A DNA stretch of 64,000 nt, taken from the NCBI GenBank assembly GCA_965153455.1, contig OZ234494.1, positions 9,610,001 to 9,674,000 on the forward strand. Direction: 5' to 3'. The first letter of the stretch is position 1; every line of letters begins with the position of its first letter. The DNA is from Sphagnum compactum (Eukaryota > Bryophyta > Sphagnopsida > Sphagnales). Below, one piece after another: positions 1-10,779 of the stretch. The position numbers were made by a program, and so were the translations under genes. Below the pieces are notes generated by a model. That model saw only the letters and a program-made list of their open reading frames with translations. It was not told the DNA's origin and did no database searches.

Positions 1-5
1 GAAAC

Positions 6-127
6 CTCTGCACAGGCAAGAAGCATTTTCGCAAGTGCTTGCCTTTTGGAAAATGACAGGCTCTTAGTGAGGCCAAAATCCAGAAGAATGGGCTTAAAAG
101 GGGGCTCCTTGCTCACAAGAAAATTTC
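6..127 (-). CDS. ABC1-family (UbiB-like) kinase, single exon, partial gene
   Basis: Read on the minus strand from 127 to 6, this open exon encodes GNFLVSKEPPFKPILLDFGL followed by TKSLSFSKRQALAKMLLACA. This is the catalytic-loop to DFG-equivalent region of ABC1 atypical kinases, where the LLDFGLTK motif carries the metal-binding Asp. The KEPP and QALAKM context resembles the plant subgroup that fuses ABC1 to a beta-lactamase-like domain (At5g24810 type); that subgroup call is from memory of the family. The acceptor is the CAG just above 127, inside the conserved glycine codon. The donor is GAG|GTTTC at 6-5, placing the next exon outside the window. I did not find the upstream exon encoding DPHP, so this may be an exon of a gene with large introns or a captured fragment. 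The frame is intact. ABC1 kinases usually act in plastids or mitochondria in prenyl-lipid metabolism. Confidence 0.75.
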
Positions 128-212
128 CTGCATGCACCCATACCCTGGTCATGAAAGAATGATTCCCAGAATTGTTTGCAGAATTTGCAACAGTTGGTTG
201 CATGCGTGATGA

Positions 213-657
213 TCATCCTGTTATCCCTTGTCCAGCAAATGTGTCTGCGAAAACCTGTATATTGGCATCAGGAGGCTCACCAAACAAGTCACCACCATAA
301 TTCTGATCCAAAGAATCATCAGGTGGGTCCTGCAACCAGGAGATCATCTCATCATCTTGGATGTTGATGATTGGTGATGTCACCTGGTGGCCCCCAGCTG
401 CAATTACAAAAGAAGTAGTAGTTTCATCATCATCACTGTTCTTGTTGCTGGCTGCTGCCACTTCCAGCATCTCTTGTGTCATTGATGGCAACACACCATC
501 ACCGTCCTCTTCTATCTCTTGTCCAACACCCCAACTAGATGCATAACTCAGCTGCTGTGCATTACAACCTTCAGCACTCACACCTTGCATCTCAAAATGC
601 CTATTTTCTACATCCCCATTTTCCATCCAAACCATTTCCAGACTGTCTTGGTCAGGC
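213..657 (-). CDS. PIF-like bHLH factor, N-terminal exon with APB-like motif
   Basis: An open minus-strand exon starts after a good acceptor (pyrimidine-rich tract ending TATGCAG at 658-660). It encodes an acidic stretch with SLEMVWMENGDVENRHFEMQ near its start, resembling the active-phytochrome-B-binding motif (ELxWENGQ) of PIF factors. About 85 residues later comes DDEMISWLQDPPDDSLDQNY then GDLFGE, resembling the DDEMxSWLxYPxDD block that follows APB in PIF1/3/4/5-type proteins. The exon may end at the donor CAG|GTTTTC (255/254) or read on to the TGA at 213. No bHLH domain lies downstream in the window; instead an ABC1-kinase exon follows within about 130 bp on the same strand. PIFs are nuclear factors that repress light responses and are degraded after binding phytochrome. 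The family call rests on two short motifs only, so it is tentative. Confidence 0.5.
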
Positions 658-699
658 CTGCATACACAAAACCAATAGCCCAAAAGAAAGAACATCATC

Positions 700-2620
700 A
701 AAGCCCAACTCTAAGTCTAGTTCCCCATCTCTTTTTGCCATGCAGTGTTGCCAACCAAAACCCATGAAGAAAATTGCATTGCAAAACCTCACGAACCAAC
801 CAGGGATATATTTATTTGAACACACAAGAACAAGAACATGACTTGGATTGAATAACAACTTGATGCCAGACTTCTTGCACAGCCAGACTTCTTACGCAGA
901 TGCCAAGTCAGGGAGGTGATCTCTTCTTTGGTGGTGGTGGATTGAATCGCCTTTTGCTTTGACTGCTGCTGCTGGCGTTGTGTTTGTCACAGCATCGAGC
1001 ATTCACCAATCCAGCAGGTATGCCATTTACAAAGACTCATGTGGCTCTGAAATCCAATTGAAAGTCTCCTGGGTTTGCAATGCAGTAGCTTCAGACATTA
1101 TGCAGGAGGAAGAGGAGAAGGAGGAGCTCAGAATCACACAGAAACAAAAGAAAAAGAAGAAGAAGAAGAAAGAAATACTGTAGCAAGAATTTCAGGGGAA
1201 GAAAGCTCAGCACACACCTTGCTTGAGGGATTTCTTCTCAAGCTCTCACTATTATCTGCTGCTGCAACACACCACCTTGCTTGAAGGATTTTTCTCAAGT
1301 TTTCATGACTTTGCACTATTTGCTGCTGCTGCTGCTGCACACCATCTTGGTTTTTTGAAGGATTTCTGAAGACCTTTCAATGAGTGCTCCATAGCTTCTA
1401 TTGGGTTTGAGATTTGGAGCAAACCTATGCTTTTCTTGACACATAGGTAGTGAGTGTCCTTGAGAGCGTGTGTCAAACAGTTGAGATATCCCACATATTG
1501 GGTCTGAAATCTAGTGTTTGTGGTGGTTTGCCAACCCCCCACCCCCCAACAGATCAGTAACTAGTAATTCCACAATCCCAAAACTTGCACAAACAAGGCT
1601 GCCACAGCAACAACAAAAGCAGCAAGAATTGGGTGCATTGTGATATCAATTCTTGACTTCTTGAAAAGCTTTGCGGGAACACACTGGCCATCATGGGTAC
1701 CATCCAGCAGCAACAGTAAACACTGCCTACATGCAAGTGAAGCTTTGTTCCAATGCAAAGAACAGGCCTCTATGATCTCCATGGAAGGAGAAATACTAGA
1801 GCTGAATCCTATCTTCAAACTCAGAGCCAACACTCTCACTGTTGTTGTTAGCATCAATGTCCAAAAGATGGTGTAAAGAAACAAGGGCTGCACTGCAAGT
1901 TTCAAGAAGAATGACTGCCCTGCCTGTATTTGTGAAACAGAGCAATCCAAGAATCAGGATCACACTGCATGTCTGATGCACATATCTACATCAAAAAGAA
2001 AAAGAGCAATTCATTAGGTCTATGCTGCTGCAAACCTGGAAACATTGGATTATTTGCCTACCTCCTCATGCTGGACCAAAGGTATACCTTGGGAAAGTTA
2101 GCAAACTCCTGCATGAACATATACTTGGAAGCTTCTTTGTAGCAAAGAAAAAGAGGGGTGTATCCTTCCTACCACTGCATAGTGCTGCTGTGGAAGCACA
2201 GAGCTTGCCCTCTCCATGCACCTTGCAAATGGTACTGCCATAATAGATCACCTGTGGCTGCAACAGGCAGTTTTAAATCACTTTGAGACAGTTTCTGGTT
2301 GCATTCAATATACCCAAAGCATAAACCACCTATTCTGAAAACAAAATGGCAGAAGAAGTATTCTGTTAAACCCAAGAAAAGAACACTGCAATTGTGTGGA
2401 AGAACTCTGCCACCAACCCTACAGAAAGAGTCTGATCTGAAATGATCACTCCAAAGAGAACTGCCATAAGGGGACCTACATTGGCAGATACAACGAAAGC
2501 ATTTTGTACCTGGCTATCTAGATCCTTACAAATGAACTCATGCAATCCTTCAAGACAAATTCCAAGGAATTGGCCGAATTCCAGTCTCCTAAGTCTCACC
2601 AGAGTCTCGAGAAGCTGAGA
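700..2620. other. No supported gene; CAG-rich repeats and possible introns or leader
   Basis: No exon here can be defended. On the minus strand, a short unit resembling AATCCTTCAAGCAAGGTG recurs about three times between 1205 and 1375, interleaved with CAG/CTG trinucleotide runs (for example 1321-1338). A purine tract of GAA repeats lies at 1141-1172. The stretch would be intron or 5' leader if the PIF-like exon at 213-657 belongs to a gene starting near 2.9 kb. A minus-strand open stretch at 2480-2629 (containing LETLVRLRRLEFGQFLGICL) could be an exon but matches no family I know. Confidence 0.3.
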
Positions 2621-2628
2621 TCTTACCA

Positions 2629-2755
2629 CGGAGATGCGCCGGAGGTTGGTCGATTTCTTCTATGATTTGCAGCTCTTGCAGATTCTTCAATAACCAAGTT
2701 CCCCCGAAGATGGATTAACAAGAATAACCACAACATTTTTCTCCCCACCTCTTGC

Positions 2756-2795
<40 letters not shown>

Positions 2796-2900
2796 GTGGA
2801 CTCTGTTCTCCCTGTGATATATGTTTCACTACCACTCAAAACAGCAATCTTTGCACTTCTTCTTCTCCCCCACCTCTGTCTCACCTCTGTCTCTCTCCTC
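2629..2900 (-). promoter_or_regulatory. Possible first non-coding exon with GA microsatellite
   Basis: Read on the minus strand, a purine-rich stretch with a (GA)n run at 2758-2789 is followed by CATCTCCGTG|GTAAGATCTC near 2630, a strong 5' splice-site match. GA/CT microsatellites are common in plant 5' leaders. This would suit a transcription start near 2.9 kb and a leader exon for the minus-strand PIF-like exon further down. Transcript data are absent, so this is an inference from the donor and the microsatellite alone. Confidence 0.25.
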
Positions 2901-4067
2901 CTCTATTTGCCATTCCCGACTCCAACCCTAAAACAAAACCTCTCTCCCCAATACACCACAAAACCTTAGCGAGAGAGGGATTAGCCATGCAGAATGGATC
3001 AAACAGTGTGTCTTTTTGTATCTAAAAATTATGGCGCACAAATATACATGGCTTGAAGCCATAGACTCTGGATAAATCCAGAGAACACTTACCGTGGACC
3101 TGAGCATATGTAGTTCACGAGGCATAGGAAGAGTAGGGTTCTTAGATTGTAAGCTTAAGATCCCTAAATTGGAGTAAGATCCCTCACACTCTTAAAGAGT
3201 ATGGCGCACGAAACCTTGAATTTTCATGGATTTGTGGTGCCATGTGAATTCACTCGGGTTTTTCTCTGAGTTCTTTATGACTCTCAAAATTAATTTCATA
3301 TATGACTCTCAACGTTTATTTTGAAACCAACATTGCTTTTGTCCAGAATATAACTTTGAGAGCTGCAATAACATGTAAAAAGCACTGGAAGATCATGTTC
3401 TAACATATTTGAAGAGCACGTAGAGTTTCAAAGTTCTTGTTTATCCACTCAACATGCCCAATCCATGGTTAAATGGTTTAATTTTAATGGAATTTATTGC
3501 CTATAGAAAAAGGAACACAAAAATAGGGCTTGCTTTTTCGTGATATCAAAAATTTGGACAGAAATTTAGCAAAGTTAGTCGAATTTACTCTAGAAAATAA
3601 AAGAATTCAAAAAGAATTCCAAGTATCTCTTTTGAAAAAATGACAAATTTTTCTGGGAAAAAGTAGATTCTCCCAAACGTAGACCGACGGTTTAGCTGCA
3701 CTTGCTGAAATTCTTGTAGTGGCCGATGTCCAATGCATTTGCGGGCGGCGGATTGTGTTTTGTTCTGGGAATGTACCATTGCATAGCACTTTTCTTTTTT
3801 TGGGGGATGGCGGGGCAAGGGGTGCGGAAGTTGTGTGTTTGGATAGGACCCTTGCTTGCTTGCTCACACCATGAGCAAGCAAGCAGGAAGGCTCTTGCAA
3901 GCAAAGCAAGCAGGAAACATGTTAGCAAAAGGTGATCGACCATTAGGGGACCTACAAAAAGCAACTCAGACACGAAGCATTTGGAACACAACCATCCCTG
4001 CCAGCAAGTGGAACGTTTTTTTGTTTTGGGCGAAAGAAGAGGGCACAAACCAAACTTTATTTAAAAA

Positions 4068-4632
4068 TAAATTTGGGATATTATAACTATAAATCTTATA
4101 ATTATCTCTTATGATTTTGGTCAAAATATTGGTAGGCCATCTTATAAAGATCATTAGACATGCGATTGGTCCAAAAATCCATGTGAACTTGCTTGGATAT
4201 TTCAATGTGAAATGGATTATACATGATAAAAAATGACAAAAATCATGGCAATTTTTTTAAAAATTGTATTGGTAAAATTTCAATACATTTTACATTGAAC
4301 TTTTCATTTGATGGTGGATTTGTTTTTTTGAAATTACTATGATATATTTTTTGAATTGACATTTTTACTCATATATGCATGACAAATTATTGCAATGTAT
4401 GATCATTTAAAAAGTCCACTATATTGAATCCAATTTTTTTTGAGAATTCATCCATATTTTAAAATATGATTCCCATTAAAATCTATTATAACACAAATAA
4501 TTTTAAAATTGACAATGTTAATGTTGAACACGGTTCTACATTTTATATTCACTTATAATCCAAAAAGCTATGATTGTGATAGTCCAAAGAATCCATTGTG
4601 TTTTCACCCATTGTTTATATCATTGATGTGAA
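4068..4632. other. AT-rich insertion in the left arm
   Basis: This stretch interrupts the match between the arms. The match stops at AACTTTATTTAAAAATAA and resumes at AAAGTCCGATCAACTGTTGCA, while in the right arm the two flanks are nearly adjacent (about 21080-21130 on the opposite strand). It is very AT-rich and has no open frame of note. I could not find clear terminal repeats or a target duplication, so the mechanism is unknown. Confidence 0.5.
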
Positions 4633-4820
4633 TCTTTTAAAGTCCGATCAACTGTTGCAATAACAAGCAGCAGTTGTGGTCATTAGTTTTCAGACATGGA
4701 AATTGCTGCAGAATGCTCAAAAGTCAGTTTGGTGTGCCCTGCTCCCGCCCCCTGAGTCACTCGACTCGGTCCTGCTCCTCCTCCATGTTCCCTGTGCAAT
4801 GATCACCCAAAGCCTACTTT

Positions 4821-5216
4821 TCAGTTTGATTTGCGCACAAGCAGATTGCTCTGCTCCCGCTTGTACAGTTGCAAATAATAACAAATGAATCCATACGTAT
4901 CTAATTCAAATAACAACCAAAGAATGGAAGGAGGTAAGAATCTATGATCGACAATAGACGCTCTTCTTGCATGCAGTATTCCTCCACCAGACTGAAAGAA
5001 AAACTACGATAGAAGCATTCGGATCATGCGTTGAGAAGACTGAATTACACTACAGAAAGTGCACATAACTCTCCTATGCGTGTATAGAAATTGGTTGCCT
5101 GGTGGAGGAGGAAGTCGTTCACGGCCAGCGATCAGCTGGAGGATTGCGACCAGCAAACTGCCAGCCTCGATAACAGTGCGAATGGCTTCGAGGGCCAGCA
5201 TCCACGAGTAGCACAT
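4821..5216 (-). pseudogene. Small unrecognised gene, left-arm copy (broken)
   Basis: On the minus strand an open segment runs from the ATG at 5216 to a stop at 5004. It has a hydrophobic helical start (ALEAIRTVIEAGSLLVAILQ) and then PPGNQFLYTHRRVMCTFCS. Further on, LVEEYCMQEERLLSIIDSY (about 4990-4930) and LYKREQSNLLVRKSN followed by TGA (4866-4821) are also open, separated by intron-like sequence. The same three segments occur in the right arm. The left copy seems to have lost about 100 bp just before the second segment, including the likely intron, so the pieces no longer join. The conserved HRRxMCTFCS stretch suggests a once functional protein of perhaps 130-150 residues. I do not recognise the family. 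Confidence 0.4.
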
Positions 5217-6368
5217 CGCGGCAAACCTTTCTCTCCCGCCAACCTTGACCTGTAGAATGAGCAATTAGCATTCAAACAACTTTCAGCTTCTCTCGTATCA
5301 ATCGCGTTTTGAGAAAACAAGCGCTTCTGTCCCAAGAGAAGAGTGTTTGGGTTTGCTTTATAACATGGCGACTGATACTCTTAACATTCAGGGAGTCACT
5401 GGGTTGGAGAATCCTGTGGTCACAAATACTGACGTGGGACCCAAAGTGTAGCAGTCGCACCTTCCACGCAACGTGATGCCTTCCCTTCTTGTATACGGTC
5501 ATCTTCCAAACCAGATCTAGTTTTTAAATGATGCTAAGGTCGGCTAGTCAACCCTACCAAATTAAGATCAAAGTCTAGATGTGGTGGAAAATTTTCAAAT
5601 TAAAAAAAATTAAATTCTGATGATTAAAAAAATGGGAATATTATGATAAAATGTTCTCTTTTTGTTTTATTGTTTGCAAAATGGCAAGAATTCTCCACAA
5701 AGAAGTAGTCATAATTCCCAAGTGGGAATTCGTGTCATGAGTACCTCTGTTTTGTTTCAAAACATTTTTACTTTGTCTTGAGGTGAATGTTGCACTCTCG
5801 TTGGCTGACCATGTCTTGGACTTGCATGTGATTCAATTCTTTATCAAAATTTCAACTCAATTTCAATCCAAGAAGGAGATTCCCTTCTCATTACCAAAAG
5901 TTAGTGACTGAATCAAGAATTAAGCTTGCAACATGAAGACCTTTTTGAAAATATTGTATGTGCAAGGACATTTTGTTCAAAATTGCATACCTTCCTTTCA
6001 GCATATGAAAATACTATGCTACATACACCACTTTTTGCAAAAACAAAATGCCATGAATATTAAGTGCATCTTTTGATATATGTATTGGTCCCAATAGAAT
6101 CACCTACACCCTCTTACGATGTATAAAACTTGACAAAAATGCCTTTTTTTCCCTATGACATTGTGTCACCCCTTTATGTGTTCAAAATAATTTTTACTAA
6201 TGCTTTTTCAAAATTTCAAAATTTAAGAATAATATTTTAAAAAGACATAGAATCAAAATTTTAACAAACCTCCCAATTTTTGCTCTTTAAGTATTCAATC
6301 AATACAAAAAAAGACAATTGTTCTTGTTCCACCCTAAAGGAACCTCACCCAAAAATATTGTTTGGCAC

Positions 6369-6522
6369 GGAAACTATAGTAAAATGAAACTCACCAAATA
6401 TTGTACACATTTTTTAGTGTAGTGGGTTGATGCATATAAGGGGACAGAAACTATAGTAAAATGAAACTCACCAAAATATTGTACACATTTTTTAGTGTAG
6501 TGGGTTGATGCATATAAGGGGA
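6369..6522. repeat. Tandem duplication, about 76-bp unit, two copies
   Basis: The unit starting GAAACTATAGTAAAATGAAA at 6370 is repeated at 6446 and differs only by a base or so (ACCAAATATT versus ACCAAAATATT). Each copy ends GATGCATATAAGGGG. The near identity points to a recent local duplication. Confidence 0.9.
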
Positions 6523-6825
6523 TTACATGTCTATCAATTTAAATTCATTTAGAATTGTGCACACATAGCAATAGTGTTGAATGATTATTTGGAAGTTTGT
6601 AACCTCCTTCAATGTACCTGAAATGGGATTTTCATTTGAAACATGTCATATCAATAATTATTAATTTGTCAAATTGTTAATGCACACATCTATAATTTAT
6701 AGGTTTCTGACAAGGGTTCGACAAATGAGTTATAATTTAAATTCTCTTTGATGTCCTTTCTATGCATTGATTTGGTTTTCTAAAATATTAAGTGAAATAG
6801 AAAGTTGATCTATATCTATTTCAGC

Positions 6826-6849
6826 TATATATATATATATATATATATG
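6826..6849. repeat. (TA)n microsatellite
   Basis: A pure run of alternating TA of about 24 bp in AT-rich non-coding DNA. Confidence 0.9.
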
Positions 6850-7503
6850 ATGTTATTTATTACGTTGGGTTGGTAATGAAGATGTCAAATTACATACAAT
6901 GTGTCCATTCACCATGCAAGTGTACTTGCTTTGTAAGATTAATTTTTTTTGATAACAAGACATTATCTTTTAAATGTCAAGAATATGAATGCAAAGTTGA
7001 AACTACTTAAAGATTTTCTTGATATTTTTCACCATTCAAATTAGCATGTCCTTTTTTTTTTAAAAAATGAAAATTATTAGCTTAGGTTTTCTTCTTTTCC
7101 TGAACATCAAAAATTTCATTGTGAAACTGATTAAAAACCTTTGTGAAGTCCTCAAAACCACTATGAAACTAAACCTTATGGATCAAAGTCTTTGGTTTTT
7201 CTGGTCATTTAACTAATTTAATATACCAATTTAATCGAGAAATTTTCAAACATTTAGTTACCATTAGAAACCCAAGCATTTTGAGATTTCGAAAATTATT
7301 TGAATACTTTTCTACACATCCAAGTTGATGATCCAATTTTTATAATGCATCAACATTTACTGATCCCAAAACAATTGATTGGAAATGCCATGTTTTTAGT
7401 AACAATATCATAATGTTTGGTTATGAGTCATAATTTCAATATGTTGAAGAGCATAATTCACATCCTTTTTCATGACTCATATGTTTCAGGTTTTGCTATA
7501 CTA

Positions 7504-7602
7504 AGACTTGGGACAACAGGACTTTACGAACTAACTTACATACTTGGGACAACAGGACTTTACGAACTAACTTACGTAGTAGTAAGTTAAACTTACTACT
7601 AC
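7504..7602. repeat. Tandem duplication followed by a perfect palindrome
   Basis: The unit ACTTGGGACAACAGGACTTT followed by ACGAACTAACTTAC occurs twice in a row (about 42-bp period). It runs straight into a hairpin at 7576-7602, whose arms GTAGTAGTAAGTT and AACTTACTACTAC are exact reverse complements around one base. No gene is nearby. Confidence 0.85.
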
Positions 7603-10129
7603 AAAGCCTGGCCCCAAGTCCAATGCCTTATCTTTCCACTTTATTTAATGTTTCCCACTAGCCGCCTTAGTGTGCATCCATTTCAACGTTGATTTGCCCG
7701 CAAAATAAGGCCCTATGTCCATTAACAAGCTCTAGGAGAAACCCTTCCACTTGTAAAACAGACTGAACTCAGATTGGAAAAAAAAAAAGTAGCAAAATTT
7801 AGACAGTAATAATATGTTTCAAAACTTTTTTTTTTGTCAAGGTTTATTGTTAAAAACTTTAAGTTGAAAACTAATGTGAAGCTTGCTCCATTGTAAATTA
7901 ATTTGTTTGAGTTAACTACAACTATTCCATTCAAAATAAAATATTTTAAAAGGTCATTTGCATGATTTGTGAATGATCTTGTTTTCATTGTATGCCATTA
8001 TGTGCATGTGCCAATAAGTTTTAAAGGTGTCATTAGTTTAGCATGATAGTGACCTAAACACTAATACAACATGTTATGTTATATGACATACATTGTTTAT
8101 GACATATGGATCATTTGTTTCAATTTTATTTTATTTGGTCCTTTATTGGTAATGCTTTAGATGATTGAACTTATTTTACAATTTAGGGGCTAAGCTTGCA
8201 CGTGATTAGATTTAGTGAACTAATGGCCACACTTATAACATGTGGTAAAAACCAATGTTCAATTCTAATTTTTTTGGGGTTCTAACCATTTAAAAAAAAG
8301 ACAAAAAATCTGATTTTGGTCTGAACTATTTCTAAAAACTAAATGCAAATTATTGTTTGATTCCAAATCCATTTTTCACATTCCTAAACTCCTTATAATT
8401 TTTGGTTTTTCAAAAATACAAAATCCAAAATCCAAAACTATTTTTAATGAAATATATCATGAAATGTCTTTATGTGGTGTAGGTTGAAAATGATGGTAAT
8501 TGTGGCAAGTTATGAAAAATGATTAATATGAATGTTGAAATATTCAATTTGAAAATCCCACTATATCTTGTTTTAGGTTTTGGTCTAAGTTAAAGACTTT
8601 TGAAATTAAGTTATTTTTGCATTTAAAAAATTCCATTGTGCAAAGGACCCATGAATGTAAACTTGTTGATATTGAAAAGCTTTTGGTTAGTTGCAAACTT
8701 TTAATCACTTTCATAAAACACATTATTGAAAGCAATAAATTTATTTTATTTGTAAAAATTGTTTGAATTTTCAGATTTGTTTAAATTTCAAAAGTCATTT
8801 TATCACATTTTAATGGGGTACAATGTACATGATGTATAGGATTATGAACTATCACATAATGCATGTATTTTGGGTGTGGTTTGACCATTTTTCAATTCCA
8901 CTATCCAAAACAATTATATTTTGAAAGTTTGAATGTTTATTCACCAGTATCAATGACACAACTATTGAGACAACTATGCAATACCCATATAGGTAAGGCT
9001 AAGCTAAAAACCAAATCAATCATAAGTTTCAAATACACAAAAAGTGATTTTGGGGGCAAATGACCCTTGTAGTCCTTGGATAATATAGTGATTTTGGTTT
9101 CTACAATTAAGAATGTGCCTTAATGTGGAATTGGCTTTTAATGGTTGTCTTTTGATGCACAATGATTTGAATATCAAGTTATATTTTAAGAAATTCATGA
9201 AATAAACATGCATGCATCTGAAGGTTGGAGTGAAGTTTAGTCAAAAGATTATATAATGGATTCAAGTTGACTATCCTTCCCTTGAGACCCAAAGTGAAGG
9301 ACCTTCTAAATGAACACCACATGGTGTCCCTCCCAAAATTTTAAGAGTTTTTTTTAATATTCAATGATTTGAAAAGTGGAACTAAGGAATTAAATAGACA
9401 AGTGCATGGACAATAAATAAAAATGAAAATTTGTTGCCTAGTTTTAGTAATAGGTGACCTAACAAGTTACTGGACTTAGCAAGTTGTTAAACTTAACAGG
9501 TTATTTAACTTGACCTAAGCTGTGACTTAACCTAACTAATTACAGAACCTAACATGTAACATTATATTGGGTTAATAAAGAACTTGACATGTTGATTAGT
9601 CAATCGGTGAAAATTTGTTCAAAATAAGTTAACAAAACATGTATTTGAAAAAAAAAGGCAAAAAAAAATTGATTGCAAGTTCGCAAACCTAAAATTGCAT
9701 ATATAATTCATTCTAATTGTTGGGTTAAGAGTAGATTGATAAAAGGCTTTTAGATGAATGCCAAAGAAGTATGAATCCACACAACACATTGTTGGTTGTG
9801 GGGTTGTCATCCATGTCTCTGAATAATAAACTATTGAGGCTTGCAAGTATGGTGTAGGATCATATTGGCGGGTTGTAACGAGTGTTGGTAGGTTTCTTGG
9901 ATTTCAATAGGTCTAAGTTCAAGGCATGGGTTAAGTTCTATGGTATCCGGATTGGAGGTTTCAAGTTTTCTTAAAACCATAGTTGGAACTTAACCATGGA
10001 ATCAACCTATTGTCAAAAATTGAATTCGAACTTGAACCGAGGGTGCTGCCCTATGTTTTAAAAAGTTCAGGGTTCGTTAAGTTCTAATTTATTGTATTTT
10101 ATATTAAAACTTGACCTTACATTTTATAC

Positions 10130-10779
10130 ATGGTGTATGGCAGTGGTGGAACCGGCAAAAAATTTGTTTGGACAACACTTCTATCCCGTCTACGAGGGCA
10201 AGTCAAAATCGTGCTTGTAGTTGCCTCATCAGGAATTGCATCTTTGTTGCTTTTGGGTGGCAGAACCGCCCATTCAAGATTCAAGATTCCGATTGATCTG
10301 CACGATGAGTCAACTTGCAACATCACACAACAGATGAAAGTGGCTGAGTTGGTGCGTAAAGCTGATCTGATCATTTGGGATGAGGCACCGATGATGCATC
10401 GCCGAGCTTTCGAAGCTGTTGATCGCACCCTGCGTGATTTGATGCAATTGGATGACGCACAGGCAATCAAGAAAATCTTTGGTGGGAAAACCGTGGTCCT
10501 TGGTGGGGATTTTCGACAGATCTTGCCTGTTGTTCCCAAGGGGGGACGAGAAGACATTGTCAGTGCTTCCTTGCCTCGATCGCATCTTTGGCAGCATGTT
10601 ACAATTCTTCGTCTTCATATCAACATGCGAGTCATGGCAACCAATTCTGAAGAGTAGCAAGAGTTTGCCAAATGGGTGTTAAATGTTGGAGACGGTAATC
10701 TTCCTGCCATTACAGAAGAAGAAGGTGTCGATCCAGATTGGATCAAGATTCCATCCCATATGAGGCTGCCAGCAGAAGA
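10130..10779 (+). pseudogene. Helitron-type PIF1 helicase, N-terminal half (broken)
   Basis: The frame encodes superfamily 1B helicase motifs in order: Walker A as YGSGGTGKKFVWTTLLSRLR, VVASSGIASLLL (motif Ia region), RTAHSRFKIPI, Walker B as LIIWDEAPMMHRRAFE, and LGGDFRQILPVVPKGG (motif III region). These are typical of the PIF1 helicase domain of plant Helitrons. The residue after the Walker A lysine is Lys where Thr or Ser is expected, which should impair ATP binding. A TAG at 10655-10657 interrupts the frame, which stays open beyond it (EFAKWVLNVGDGNLPAITEE) up to the CACTA insertion. The Rep domain and the helicase N-terminus are absent upstream. The other half lies at 13465-14194. Confidence 0.9.

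Larger units (their letters stand above)
3096..5510. repeat. Left arm of a large imperfect inverted repeat
   Basis: From about 3096 (ACCTGAGCATATG) inward, the plus strand matches the reverse complement of 23283 inward, block after block in the same order. Shared blocks include GGCATAGGAAGAGTAG, CCTTGAATTTTCATGGAT, TGATATCAAAAATTTGG, CCAAACGTAGACC, CAAGCAAAGCAAGCAGGAAA and GTGATCGACCAT. Identity is patchy, with many substitutions and indels, so the copies are old. The inner limit is vague (5300-5510). The arm has an extra AT-rich stretch (about 4068-4632) that the right arm lacks. It carries, on the minus strand, a decayed copy of a small gene also found in the right arm. No target-site duplication is visible outside the two ends. 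Confidence 0.8.
5511..10110. other. AT-rich non-coding stretch
   Basis: No supported gene. It holds a 76-bp tandem duplication, a 42-44-bp tandem duplication with a palindrome, an AT microsatellite and long AT-rich low-complexity sequence. All open frames are short and show no coding bias or family match. Confidence 0.6.
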
